Assembly: GCA_017354895.1 (NCBI GenBank) | Contig: CP071493.1 | Coordinates: forward strand, 1,116,001 to 1,180,000 | Origin: Podospora comata | Taxonomy: Eukaryota; Ascomycota; Sordariomycetes; Sordariales; Podosporaceae | Length of the DNA stretch: 64,000 nucleotides | Direction of reading: 5' to 3' | Part shown: piece by piece, positions 24,233-35,619 of the stretch | Layout: every line of letters starts with the position of its first letter | Position numbering within the stretch: position 1 is the first letter of the stretch | Made by a program: the position numbers and the translations under genes | The notes under the pieces: generated by a model | Database searches by the model: none | Told to the model about the DNA's origin: nothing | The model's input: only the letters and a program-made list of their open reading frames with translations

Positions 24233-25513
24233 CTTTGAGCAGGGCACTATGGAAGCACTGTGCTGTGTCTTGCCTGGCAAGGTATCTACACGCCGTACCT
24301 CGTGTCGCGTATCACCGATCGCGTGCTGAAAGGTCTCGCGGAATCTGTTGCATTCAGATCAGACACGCGCCGAGATGCGCGACGGGCTGGTGGTGTTTGG
24401 TGAGCTTTCCGAAGCTCTGAGACTTTGACGTTGCTGGAGGCTCAATGAGCTGCACGTCACATCCAATGATCGCGGGCGCCAACGAGGCGCATTGCATCCC
24501 TGTCTGTCTCAACTCGTCCCGCCATCTGATGAGAGAGTCCGTGCGCTGATGATGACTCAGCAGGCTCATAGGATCATATTTTGAGCCCTCTTCACGCTCA
24601 TTCCATACACTACGACGGAGTACACTTCGTTACTATTCAGGTTCCAGATCTATTGTTACGTGGATTCATGTGTCACGCAAACAACTCCGTCAGCTTCATG
24701 TACAGCTTGTCAGTGAGCCCAACAATGTACAGCCTAGGTACACACTTGAAAGAGGGGAAACCACAGTAGGATAGCCTTGCCGGCCGGCTTCAACAAGATT
24801 TCTCATGGGAAGCACATCCCCAGATGCAGAAAAGCTTCATTCACGAGCACTGCTCCTTTAATCGCCATTGAGCTCTTCCCGTGGCCGCAAGCATTTTCCC
24901 GATTGGTGTGCTGGAGTACCCCCACCAGCTTGCCAAGGAGGGGACCCTGCATCTCCCCGTCACCTCGCACGTTCTACAACAGCTTCAACAGATGCTGCAT
25001 GTTCATGGTATCATGGGTATCAATATGATATGCCTCAAAACACGGGGCCAACGATGCCAAGTGACTCTTTTGCCATAGAACCCCGCCTTTCTGCATGGCA
25101 GTCAACGCTGACGATCCCATATGGAGCAGCAAACTGGGCACCATGTCAAAAGCTGGCACATGAGTGGCTCTGTTGCCAGCGGCTCAAGAGTTGCAGTCTC
25201 GATGATCTCATCATCATCCTGCCTCAACTCTCAGGGTGTACCTTCGAGGTCCCCTACTATAGCAGACTGACGAATGAACACCCTCGTGTCAGAGCGATTG
25301 GTAACGGCTACACCATCCGCAATGCGTTGTGGGGGATCACAAGCTTTTCACTCTCACCCATGGACAACGGAGAAGGAAAGGTTGCACAGCTTTATACCCT
25401 CCCCCCAGTTGCTCACTTGCTTCTTCCCCGGGTTCTTCTGTTTTTCTCAGCAGTACCTAGCATATCCCTGTGTTCAACCATTACTTCTCCATCATCCATA
25501 ATGAGAGAATACC
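24233..25513. promoter_or_regulatory. Divergent region ADA3 / BTA1
   Basis: About 1.3 kb between divergent starts. A CACGTT hexamer at 24968-24973 fits the CACGTK sites of Pho4/NUC-1-type phosphate regulators, which would suit BTA1, but one hexamer is weak evidence. Open frames here (for example 24868-25533) overlap the BTA1 start and have no recognisable content. Confidence 0.4.
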
Positions 25514-28282
25514 ATGGCTTCTCTTGGTGGTAACATTTTGCCCCTCGTTGGCTTCAACCTTCATGCATTCTTTACCGGCATCACCGGCGGCCTACTTTTC
25601 TTCGCCGGTCTTATCAAGCTTTCCCACAAGAGGGCTTCACAGAAGTCGGATCAGAAACGTCAGGATGATGATGAGCCGGGCCTCATCAGCGCGCTCCTCC
25701 TTTTCTGTTATGGCTGCTTCTTCAAGCCGCATTCTGGTAGTGGCAAAGCCAACCAGCAAGGCGCTCTCGAGTCCTTCTACGCAGGCCAGGCTTCAGCAGT
25801 ACGGCTCCCCAAGATGATAGGCTTTCAAATGTACCTAGTATGTCCCACTGACCAATATGCTTCCACAGTACGATGTGACCAGAAAGCTACTCCTCAGAGG
25901 CCGTGAGGACATGCTGGCCCTTGCGGCTGCTCAGCTCCTTCACAAGGCCAAAAGTACAAGCCGAAAGGCGGGAAGCAGACGTATCTGGGTCGATGTACGA
26001 GAGACTCTGTCCTCTCCGCCGCTTGAAACCATCTAACGTCCTCCCAGGTTGGCGGTGGCACAGGCTGGAATATCGAGGCCATGTCGCAGTTTGTCAACGT
26101 CCCTGAATTCTTCAGCACTGTCTATCTTGTCGACCTCTCACCGTCGCTCTGCGCAGTAGCAGAGAAGAGATTCTCGCGCCTCGGTTGGGACAACGTCAAA
26201 ATCATATGCCAAGACGCTCGCAAATTCCGGCTGGAAGACTATGAAAATGGTCTCTCCGGTCCAGGATCGCCAGGGTCCTCAACTCCCAAGAGCTACTTTG
26301 ATCAGAAGCGTCCCGAGCATGGCGGTGCTGACTTGATCACCATGTCTTACAGCTTGTCCATGATTGTGGGTGTCCAAGTCAATCTCGGAAAGCATCACAG
26401 GGAATACTGACATGAAAAACAACAGCCTGACTATTACTCCGTCATTGACTCATTGACATCCCTTCTTTCTCCGGATGGACTTCTCGGGGTTGTCGACTTT
26501 TACGTTCAGTCCAAAGCTGACTTTACTTACCGCAACTGGACGGGTGGTATGATCGGCCGTCACGTCAACTACCTCTCACGAACCTTTTGGAGGGCCTGGT
26601 TCGATCTCGACCGTGTTGCTCTCGAGCCCGCCCGCCGAGACTACCTCGAGTACAAATTCGGCACCGTTCTCACGGCCAACTTGCGCAACACCGCTCTTGG
26701 GTCCATCCCCTATTACGTCTGGCTAGGCTGTCACAAGAAGCCCTTCTCCTCATCCAGCCTCCCCGAGGAGATCATCCAGCGAATCGACGCCCTAGCCACC
26801 GAGTCCCCCTACCTGCTCCCATCCGACTCCCACAGCAGCAAAAAGCAGCAAAACGTCATCACCGCCAAACTCACCCGCGCGATAGAGCGCACAGCCCCCG
26901 AAATCCGCTCCAAAGCCTTCGACGCCGCCATCCAAAACCTCTCCGCTAACCTCCCCTTGCCCTCCTTCTTTTACCAAAACCACCACTGGCGCATCTACTA
27001 CGACGACCAGCTCCCAAAACACACCCAGTTCAAAAACGAGTACATCTACGCCTTCACCTGGGAAGACTCCCGCGTCGACCGCGAGATCCTCAAGCTCGGC
27101 CGCGACGACGTCGTGCTCGCCATCACCAGCGCGGGCGACAACATCCTCTCGTACGCGTTGCAGTCCCCGGCCCGCATCCACGCCATCGACCTGAACCCCA
27201 GCCAGAACCACCTCCTCGAGCTAAAAGCAGCCTCCTTCACCGCTTTGTCTCATGCCGACTTCTGGAAGATTTTCGGCGAGGGCAAACACGAAAATTTCCG
27301 CGCGCTTCTCATCACAAGATTGTCCCCCCACCTCTCCAGCCGGGCGTTCCAGTACTGGCTCGACAACTCTTTTATTTTCACCAACCCCACGTCCAGGGGG
27401 TTATACGACACCGGCGGCTCCCGCCACGCCATCCGCGCATTTAGATACACCTCCCGTCTCTTTCGCTGCCGTTCAGCCGTCACCTCCCTCCTAAACAGCA
27501 AAACCCTCATCGAACAACGCGAGATCTGGCACAGCAAAATCCGGCCTGCACTGCTCAGTCCCCTGGTGAGCAACCTCCTCGTCAGCACGGAAGCCTTCCT
27601 CTGGAAAGCCCTCGGCGTGCCAAAGAACCAGCTCGCCATGATCGAGGCCGATCACGGCAGCAGCCGCGCCGTCAAGGTTGGCCTGGCCAAGAGCACGAGG
27701 GCGCACGCGATATGGCATTACATGGTCAACACGCTTGACCCTGTAGTTGAAAAGACGCACATTGCGGTTGATAACCCTTACTACCTCGTCTGCATGACGG
27801 GGGGGTTCACAAAGAAGTGTCATCCTGATTATCTATCCCGCGCTGCGCACAAGAAACTTTCCCAGCCTGGGGCGTTTGAGGGGTTAAGGATACACACTGA
27901 TGAAATTGACGAGGTGATTGCGAGAATGGCGCCTGGGACGGTGACGGTAGCGGTGTTGATGGATAGCATGGATTGGTTCGACCCGGACACAGACGCGGCG
28001 GGGAGGCAGATTGAAAAGGTTAACAGGGCCTTGAAGATGGGTGGGAGGGTCCTGGTGAGGAGCTCGGCTTTGAGGCCGTGGTATATCAAGGAGTTTGAAA
28101 AGAGGGGGTTTGTGGGCGAGAGGGTGGGGAATAGGGGGGTGGGAGAGTGTATTGACCGGGTGAATATGTATGCCAGCTGCTGGGTTTGTACCAAGGTGGA
28201 TAACCTGCCGCCGCCGACGCCGGGGGGGAGCGAGGGGGAGCAGAGGACTGGCGGAGAGGAGGTGGATGTTTGGAGCTTGTGA
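25514..28282 (+). CDS. BTA1: BTA1, betaine lipid (DGTS) synthase
   Basis: Four exons, 25514-25798, 25869-25994, 26048-26365 and 26426-28282, give 861 residues. Domain order is the fungal BtaB-BtaA fusion: an N-terminal membrane-anchored part (HAFFTGITGGLLFFAGL, ALLLFCYGCFF), then a methyltransferase with the SAM-binding motif VDVGGGTGWN near residue 136 and DLITMSYSLSMI, and after about residue 370 the BtaA part (YAFTWEDSRVDREILKL, ITSAGDNILSYAL, IHAIDLNPSQNHLLELK). The enzyme builds diacylglyceryl-N,N,N-trimethylhomoserine from diacylglycerol and S-adenosylmethionine in the ER; fungi make this lipid to replace phospholipids under phosphate shortage. Intron 2 interrupts the SAM motif (VDV/GGGTGW). 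The donor of intron 3 is the weaker GTGGGT but the frame and the downstream TACTGAC branch support it. Confidence 0.95.
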
Positions 28283-29983
28283 CGCACGGTTTGAGGGCTT
28301 CTTGGAGATAAGGGACAGCAAAATTGAGCGTGGCAGAGACAGCGATTGAATGAAATGATTTCTTGTTTTGTTTGCTTTCAAAGCCTGAACTCCCTAATCA
28401 TAAAAAGACAGGATTGAATGATCACAACTAAACCAACAACATTGAACATGACGACACACGCGTTTCAGAGTAGATCTGATAACTCCCAGACCCTATCTAT
28501 CTGTCCCCCACGAAATGGCTCGTGCGCCTAGCGCCCGGAAACAATGTTTCCCGTGAGGCGCTGTGGCTGTGCACGTCGCTGCAGCACCTGCAGCGGCGAC
28601 GCTAGCTTCCGAGAACCCACGCCGCATAAGCCACTACTTTGACAGTACCGTAGGGCTGATCAATCAGATCGTGATCCTCGATCTTTGACGGCGAGATCAT
28701 TCAAGGTGGGGCTATCAAACTAGAGCAAGAAACGAAACATGGAAACAAAACAAGCTTACCTGGATTCTAGTTTTCTGCCCTGTGTCAGCCTGATGCGCAA
28801 GGTTCCCGGGTTGCTCCGTTCACATGCACGATATGGTGAGGCGAGCAATTCATGATGGCTGATGTCAATGCTGTCGGGGTTGGCTGGCTTACTTGAGTGT
28901 ATCGGTGTTTTGTCAAAACAATGGCTTCTGAAAACAATGATGCAACCATGGACACAGTCATCTAAACACTTCGGACCTAGAGAACGGTCCAATCCGGCTT
29001 CACCATTGCTGGAACGGGTCTGTTGGCCTGGCGTGGAAAGCAGCTCCATGCGGACACTAGGTTGGAGATCGGGCCTCTTGATCCTCATCAAAGCCCCTAC
29101 CACTCGGTATGATCGATGTGATCTGCAGAGCTCGACGAATTCCGTATCACTGCTCCCTGGGAGTACGTTGCCAACATCCACGAGCGGCTTGGCTCGAGAG
29201 TGATGATGATGACATGCCCTTCCACCCTCCATCTCACTGTTCAGAAAGCCTAACGGATATCACGGAAAGCTTCGGGCATCACCATACACTCGCGGTGAGC
29301 AAACATCTCATCGCTGTCAAGGGGGCTGGTGTACTGAAGGTGTGGTGGGTGAGTTGTCGTCAAGGGTGCCACGTTCGATATCGAGATCTGCTTCTCGATA
29401 TTTCTCATTCAGATAGCAGCTTTCCGGCCAATCGGAGGTTATTCTCTCGCGTCTATGGCGCTTAAAAAGCCACTTATTCCGATTTTGTCGATTTTGTCCA
29501 TGTTTCCTGTTGGCAGATGTGGTGATGTGGCAGAGGGTCGCGGTAGTCGGCTCCCGAGTAGGCGAGTGGCTGAGCCTCGTTATAGGAGCAAGGGTTGGGA
29601 CAAGGCCACCTCCCCATTGGTGGGCTGACAGGGAGGTAGTACCAACAAGCCAATGATAGCAACACATCAGTCCCAAGCCAACGGGTTGCCGTCCGGAAGC
29701 CCTGAGAACCGTTTGTGGCTCTGGGTAACTTGCTGCGTTTCGAACCGGGCCTTGTAGGGCAGTCGTGCAGGGCTGGCAACCATTCCTCCATCCATGATGC
29801 ACCACTGCCGGATCCATTGCGGATGCTTCCATCTCTTCGAGGCTGCCTCAATTGTCTGCTTTGTATTAATAACTTCGCGATGGGGCCGTCTGTCGAAAAT
29901 GGCTACACAGGTCATATCCGTCGGTATCCCGTACCCTATTATAACTTCGGCGCCGCTTGACTGATACGTCACAACCCCCAAAT
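28283..29983. other. Intergenic upstream of the zinc-cluster factor gene
   Basis: 1.7 kb between tandem plus-strand genes. It holds a 7-bp hairpin around a CCAAT-type core (29608-29637). Short open frames on both strands have no recognisable content. Most of it is probably the 3' end of BTA1 transcripts and the promoter of the transcription factor gene. Confidence 0.45.
29608..29637. promoter_or_regulatory. Inverted repeat with inverted CCAAT box
   Basis: ACCTCCC and GGGAGGT form a perfect 7-bp inverted repeat around a 16-base loop that contains ATTGG, the reverse of a CCAAT box. It lies about 350 bases upstream of the transcription factor start codon. Confidence 0.4.
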
Positions 29984-31752
29984 ATGTCGAACGCATCGTC
30001 ACCTGTGGCGACGTCCCCTCAACCGGATGTCCAGAAAGCATCGAGAGTCTGTCTCAACTGCAAGAGGAAGAAGAAAAAGTGTGACAAAGCGTTGCCGTCG
30101 TGCAGTCGTTGTGTCGAGTAAGCTTTCGGCCCCCACTTCCCGAATATCAATGTTGCTGACAGGGGCCTCTTTCTGAACCGGGCAGATCATTTCAAGTCTG
30201 CCAGCATGAGGACGACATTGTTGCTGGAAATCCTGTGACGGCTGGGTATCTGTATGGAGGAGTGTCTTCGCCGCTTGGGAATCCGGTCCAGCTTCCTCGA
30301 CAATCACCATTAGCCTGGGGTGGGAGTCTGCGTCCTTCTTTGGTTGCCAGCATTCGGTCGGCAGATAATATCAACTTGTACGCCCTGCAATGTGTTATCG
30401 ACATTCTCGATAGTCGCCAGGGTATTGAACAGACGATTTTGGCCTTTTTCGAGGGCCCCAACGCCAGCTGGTTCAGCATTATCGATCGTTCAAATTTCGA
30501 GAGGTTACTGGAGGATTTCTGGACCAGCCCATCAGCGGAAACATGTGTTTTGATACTTTGCATGTCGCTGATCTCCCGTCCAACGATTTCGAGCCCGGGC
30601 CCGACACCGATGGGCGATACCGTTTATCAGTCGGCCAAAACACTCTTGAGTTTGGTCCAGAGCCAAAGTAGCCGCCCCTTGTCCACCTCCTTTTTGCAGG
30701 CCGAACTCCTAGTCGCCATGTACGAGTACACTCAGGCTCTACCACAGCAAGCATATCTGTCTGTTGGGCGATGTTTCCAGATGAGCCGCGCTCTCGGTTG
30801 GCAGGATAAGTCGTACTGGGGCCCAAACAACATGGCAACTATACCAAAGATCCTCAAGCTCCATTCGATCCTGTGGTGGGCAATGGTGTATATCGACAAC
30901 CATCTTCATGCTGCATATCAGGAGTCCAAGTTCCCCTTGCATGCTCCCACCCTCGGGCTCGAATTCGAGATACCCCAGCCCGAAACTTTCGGCCAATTTG
31001 CGCCGACGCCATCGCAGCTTCAAATCCAGAGTGTTGGTGCAGCATATTGTGACGGCAACTCTCACCATATCGACGGCATGGTTTTCCCCGAGGCAACATC
31101 TGCGTTCAATCTGAACACCGCTCTTAGCCCGCTGGATAGCCCACTGATGTTGTCGGAACGCCACGAGGAACTCTCGGATGCTGTCTGGCAGCACACTCTC
31201 GACGTCTTCCAGACTCCGTGGAGTACTGGCGACCGGAGCGGGGCGATGAGCACCAATTTGATGTAAGTATTCGGGTTTCCTTTCACCGAGCGTCATCTGG
31301 CCAAACCTGACTGACTTTTAGAGCCATGCTGAAACTCAACCAATCTGGCCTTCTTGCTGGATCGACGGGGACCGATCTGCGCTTTTCCAGCCCTGTTGAG
31401 AATATCAGGAAGGCTATCGCGTACCTCCATAATGAGGCGGCGAACTTGCCGAGTTTCCAAGAGCGATTGGCACGGGGGAGGGTGGCTCCTTTCTGGGCTT
31501 TTGCGGCGTACTATGCATCGCTTTTGCTCATTTCTCATGGTGAAACGGAGCTCCAAATGGCGGCGGACTGGCTTCAGAAGGTTATCGATTTGAAGAATAT
31601 GCTGCACATTTGCGCTGGAAGGTGGAAGATTGCTGGTAAGCCTTTCCGAGTGTAGATGGCGTGGACTTGTCACTGATATGTTTGCTCCAGAACGTTATGC
31701 TTATTTGCTCGACCAGCAGCTTGGTGTCAGGCTGGGCACCTATGTCGGATGA
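29984..31752 (+). CDS. Zn2Cys6 fungal transcription factor
   Basis: Four exons, 29984-30117, 30186-31262, 31322-31635 and 31691-31752, give 528 residues. The zinc cluster has cysteines at residues 23, 26, 33, 40, 43 and 50 (CLNCKRKKKKC, CSRC, then C after the splice), so the first intron cuts the cluster between the fifth and sixth cysteines. The fifth-to-sixth spacing restored by splicing is the standard six residues, which supports the model. The middle region (about 130-300) has the look of the fungal-specific middle homology domain. No downstream target can be read from the sequence. The last exon codes for only 20 residues. It is next to BTA1 in the same direction but 1.7 kb away, which is not proof of a shared pathway. 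Confidence 0.88.
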
Positions 31753-32249
31753 TTTTCTTTTCGCATTTTTGGCGTCGTGGGCTAGGAACAAGATACCCGT
31801 TTTTTGGAGATTTGGTGTGGTTTTCGGATTGTGTGCAGAGCTGACAGAGTTCTTTGGTCATGTTGTGGACGGCTTGCATGAAGCGCTCCTCTCTCTCTCG
31901 TGAGATCGAACGCAGGTGTCTGGGTTGGCAGTTTTCGGTACTTTTCTTTCGCTCATTTGTTGACAAGTCATTTTCGTTTCTTTTCGTTTTTGGCATTCGG
32001 GCGGGTTGGAAAGCTGCCAAGTTGGATACTGTCGAGTGGTTTTGTTGTTGAAAGGGTTGGGTTTCTGCTTTGCATGGTACTTTCCTTGTGTTTGGGGATG
32101 TGAATTAGAGTTTCCTAGCTTTTTATCAGCGGCGTCTTCAAATTGTCTCAATCAGCCACAGCATTTAGACCTGTCTCGGTGAATAAGGAAAGACCGATCA
32201 TGTGAGGTGCTACTTCCTCTCGCTTTTCAAAATTGGTGAGATGGTTTGT

Positions 32250-32274
32250 CACGATGAAATATCGCCTCATCGTG
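32250..32274. other. Perfect 8-bp hairpin
   Basis: CACGATGA and TCATCGTG are perfect reverse complements separated by nine bases. It lies about 500 bases after the transcription factor gene; no T-run follows, and no function is proposed. Confidence 0.5.
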
Positions 32275-32561
32275 GATGATACGTCCGACATTGTGCCCAG
32301 ATTTGGGGACGGAGATTCCTTCATGGCATGACAACGGCGGGAAACAAAGCTCTGTCAGGAGAGTCGAGTTTCTTCATGAACAATCCGACTCATGACGGAC
32401 AGTAGAAACTTTGGCAGAGATCAAGAGAAAAATGAAACATGCAGAGCAGAAAATGAAGGGATCACAGAAGAATGAAGCAGGGAAAATGGTAAGCAAAAAG
32501 AAGATAAATAGTCACCGGAGCAAGGAAACACACATATTATACAAAAAGAGCTTCAGCATAC

Positions 32562-32886
32562 CATGTTCAACAACGTAACCCCACGCCACCAACAAACCAT
32601 CCTCATACTCCAGGGTCCCAACAGACGCTCCTATTCCAGCCTTTGCTGCCTTGAAGGGGTTCCACTGACTTCGGACCTGCGTGGCATACTGGCCGGGAGG
32701 AAAACCAAGCGGCCGCTCCCACAGATGGCCATTGGTGGTTTGAACAGGTTGAAAGGTGAAGAGCAACCGACGAGTGAGGCTGATGAGGTTGCTAGCGCCT
32801 GTTAAAATGAAAAGGGGCTACAATGCCCGGCGGGTTGAGCTTGGTGCTGCTTCACCCTTGGTGACCGGGTGGCCAGCAGACTTCAT
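32562..32886 (-). CDS. Candidate small spliced gene, incomplete model
   Basis: Not a recognised family. A possible first exon (32856-32886, ATG then KSAGHPVTK) meets a GTGAAG donor; a 57-base intron follows with a CTCAAC branch-like motif and a TTTTAACAG acceptor; the next segment (32562-32798) stays open for 79 codons with balanced composition (FTFQPVQTTNGHLWERP, GFPPGQYATQVRSQWNPF) and ends at a GTATGC donor-like site. The three splice signals fall in compatible phase, which is more than chance open frames in this area show. The downstream end is not resolved: at least one more exon would be required. An alternative is that this is a decayed gene copy. A short open frame just upstream (32896-33087) could belong to the same gene in a different exon model. 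Confidence 0.3.
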
Positions 32887-33492
32887 AATACACACTTAAC
32901 AAGGAAGGATGGCGAAAGTAAGAGAGGAGGGAGCCTCAACGAGTGCCACGAGAATGAGAACAACCGAGGAGTCCCATGGATCCCTCTTCTGGGTCATGTA
33001 ACAGGAAAAAAGGCCCACGCCCTGTTGGTAACCTATCCACCTGCTTGCCTTCGGATCATAGAAGATGCCGGCATCCTCCTTACCCATTCCAGAAAGTTAA
33101 TTAATCCCCCAACCCCAAGCGACCCTTGATCAGAGAGGGGGCGGGAGATCGCCAAAACGTGGTACCAGCGTCACGTATTACCGACTTCCGACACAAACTC
33201 TCCAATACACCAGTAATAACACCCCAAACTGTTTTGTTCACCAACAAAGCCCCCCACACAAAAAACAGTTCATCCCATGACGATACCTAGTTGCCGAGAA
33301 CATGGGTCGATGCGGCACCCGTAGGGTTACACAAGGGTAAACCCACGACGGAGAAGCTGAACCTGGTTCCCGGTTGGCTGCGGAAAGACCGTGCCGTTGG
33401 GATACAACTTGCATCGCTTCCCGGGAGTGTCAGCTTCCGGCGTGCGCCACAATTATCTTGCAGATGGAAGCTTGAACATCCGGGCGGGAAGC

Positions 33493-33889
33493 TGGTCGAA
33501 TGAGAGAGCTCGTTGGTTCTTCAACTGGGCTTAGCTGCATATGTAAATATAACCACCATCATCACATTATCAGCGTTGCATCATGGGCAAAAAAATGATG
33601 GAGACTTCAACGTGACACAAAAATCCTAGTTGAAGATAGAAAAGCATGCCAAAATAGGCAATACGTCTCGATAGATAGTTGGACACGCCTAGGAACAATT
33701 ATTGAACACCAAATCCAGTGAGTTGAAGGCCTGCAACCATGGCGAGAAGGCGTTCAATGATAGTATACATGTGTTAAAAGATGGTCGAAGCGCGTTAAAA
33801 GATAATGATCAGGCCTCGTCAATAGGCCTCAGACGAGTTGATCAATGTCTTGCTGGGGGTTTTGGTCGAATGAGAGCTTGTTGGTTTCT
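33493..33889. repeat. Imperfect direct repeat pair, about 27 bp each
   Basis: TGGTCGAATGAGAG followed closely by GTTGGTT appears at 33493-33520 and again at 33863-33889, with a two-base difference in length between. The second copy is followed by CTCTCAT, making a small palindrome with ATGAGAG. The pair may mark the edge of old repeated DNA. Confidence 0.45.
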
Positions 33890-33998
33890 CTCATGATAGA
33901 CGAAAACAGTTCAGACGAAGAGTGAGAGGACCGACCACCTTGAATGACTATATGTTCATTGGCCGAATAGACTGTAGTAATCCAGTTAATACGTCTCA

Positions 33999-34262
33999 CT
34001 AATTCTTCTTCTCATCTTTTGGCTCTGGCGGAGTAAACATCCACTGAAGAGCGCTAACGTTCTTTTCTTCACTGGGTACATTGATGCCCCGCCTCCCCGA
34101 AGTGATATTCCGGCGTGCCTCCTCGCGAACTCTGTTGATGTCACGGCCAAGAGCACGAGAGATAATGCCGCCGCGAACGGCTGGTCGAGAAGAAATTGAT
34201 GTTGAGAAGAAATCGATGAATAGAAAGGTTGAGAGCTTGTCGGTAGGTACGGTAAGATGGGT
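33999..34262 (-). pseudogene. Orphan open frame without a start, possible exon or gene remnant
   Basis: An 87-codon open frame ends at TAG (33999-34001) and begins just after an in-frame stop; it contains no ATG near its beginning. Its translation has coding-like composition (GGIISRALGRDINRVREEARRN, then SALQWMFTPPEPKDEKKN at the end), unlike the neighbouring low-complexity sequence. It could be a last exon, with an acceptor near 34230-34245, or a fragment of a lost gene. I do not recognise the family. Confidence 0.25.
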
Positions 34263-34444
34263 TTATTACGGATCGGGCTTTGCCAGCGATAAACTTTGGC
34301 AGACAGGCCAAGTAGCTGCTTCCTGAACAAACTATAAACTGACACGCTCCTCCCGAAATTACAGGCATTGCAAGCAAGTAAAACGTATCATTATTGTGGA
34401 CTTACACCCTTTTAAAGAGAAAAAGGGGCTTGGAAGGAAACTTT

Positions 34445-34515
34445 TAGGCCTTTAAAGATAGTTCATATGCCTTTGAGGATATTTGATAGGCCTATCAATT
34501 CTTCTTTTGAGGCAT
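34445..34515. repeat. Degenerate 21-bp AT-rich minisatellite, locus 1
   Basis: Three to four head-to-tail units of the form AGGCCTTTAAAGATAGTTCAT with substitutions. The same unit occurs as an array inside the MITE at 47.1-47.2 kb. Confidence 0.6.
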
Positions 34516-34968
34516 AGTTCACAATATGATGCGTGTTGACTTGTGCTGTGCCAATTACTTTGCGGAGAAGGTGATTGGGTAAAAGTTCAACACGCCACTC
34601 TCCGGTATCAAAAGCTGTTGAACCTTTCAAACAATTCAATATTTTGTTCTATCAAAATTGGCCATCCTATACACGTTTTTAGCTTTACAACCTTGGAGTA
34701 AGCGTCGAGCTATTTTGCAAGACACCAAAAAGGCCCATGCCCCCTTTTTACCCCCCTTTTTTATCACAAGCCAACACTAACACCGCCCGTTACCAAGGAG
34801 GACAACAAATGGAAAACGTGGTTTCGCAGAACCAAAAACTGGGATATTGGTTGTTGCCGTAGTCGTAGGGGGTTGCTATACAGGGAACAAATAAAACAAA
34901 ACGAGCCCCCGCTCTTCTTTCCTCAAAGCCTCGGGTCCCAAAAGCACAATCTCTACTCCTTCTCCTGC

Positions 34969-35619
34969 TTAAGCCTTCCACAGTCTCTTGATGGTCTCGG
35001 TGATGCCGACATCGCTGGTCTCGTACTCGTAGAGGGCAAGGCCGACAACGACGGTGGCGGCGTTGAGGCCCCAGATGGCAGCCTTGCGGGCCCGGGGTGT
35101 TCTGTATTGGGGAACGTAATCGACGATGATGTTCTGGAAGCCGGTGTGAGAGTGGATGAGGAGGGTGGCGCACAGGACGGCATCCATGGTGGGGTTGAGA
35201 GAGCCGGCCGCGAAAGGAGCGACGGTAATGGGGATCAGGGACGCAGCGACGAGACGGTCAAAGGTCCAGTGGTAGGAGCCGTGCGAGGGAGAAGGGGGCG
35301 GTACGGGGGCAGCATCGTTGACTGTATGGGTTAGTTGGTGTCCTCACAAAGACATATATAGTGCCGTATATTCGTCGATTCCGGCCCCATCTCGGCTTAA
35401 GAAGAAGCGCTCGTACCTGTGCCAACAACACGCTCTGCAACAAAATGTTAGCAAATAAAGCCCCGAACCAAAACGTGGGTAGGAAAACGCACGGGGAAGA
35501 GGGGGGAGGAGGTCCCTCTTGGCGGTAGTGTGGAAAGCAGCACGCGCGATGATGCTGTTCTGGAGAGCAGGCTTTGTCGCAACCTGGCGCAGCAGGGAAG
35601 AGCGGGCGATGGAGGCCAT
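34969..35619 (-). CDS. SDH4: SDH4, succinate dehydrogenase membrane anchor (CybS)
   Basis: Three exons, 35493-35619, an 18-base micro-exon 35417-35434, and 34969-35321, give 165 residues. The N-terminus (MASIARSSLLRQVATKPALQ, ARAAFHTTAKR) is a mitochondrial targeting sequence. The mature part reads GSYHWTFDRLVAASLIPITVAPF and LLIHSHTGFQNIIVDYVPQYR, the CybS family core with the conserved His that contributes to heme b binding, and three membrane helices. SDH4 anchors complex II in the inner membrane, binds ubiquinone and passes electrons from the Sdh2 iron-sulfur centres. The micro-exon codes for QRVVGT across its borders and is flanked by GTGCGT/GCAG and GTACGA/CAG signals; skipping it would remove six codons and keep the frame. 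It diverges from the mitochondrial tyrosyl-tRNA synthetase gene. Confidence 0.95.

Larger units (their letters stand above)
31753..34968. other. Gene-poor, AT-richer stretch
   Basis: 3.2 kb between the transcription factor and SDH4. It contains a candidate spliced small gene (32562-32886, minus), an orphan open frame (33999-34262, minus), an imperfect direct repeat (33493-33520 and 33863-33889), an 8-bp hairpin (32250-32274) and a 21-bp AT-rich repeat array (34445-34515). The 33.5-34.8 kb part has several AT-rich patches and looks like old repeat debris. Confidence 0.5.

Noticed and set aside
24868-25533. 221-codon open frame upstream of BTA1
   Set aside because: It overlaps the BTA1 start in another frame, lacks recognisable content and lies in the promoter area.
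29715-29765. GGTTCGAA-type B box on the minus strand as a tRNA
   Set aside because: No pairing T-stem, A box or acceptor stem can be built around it.
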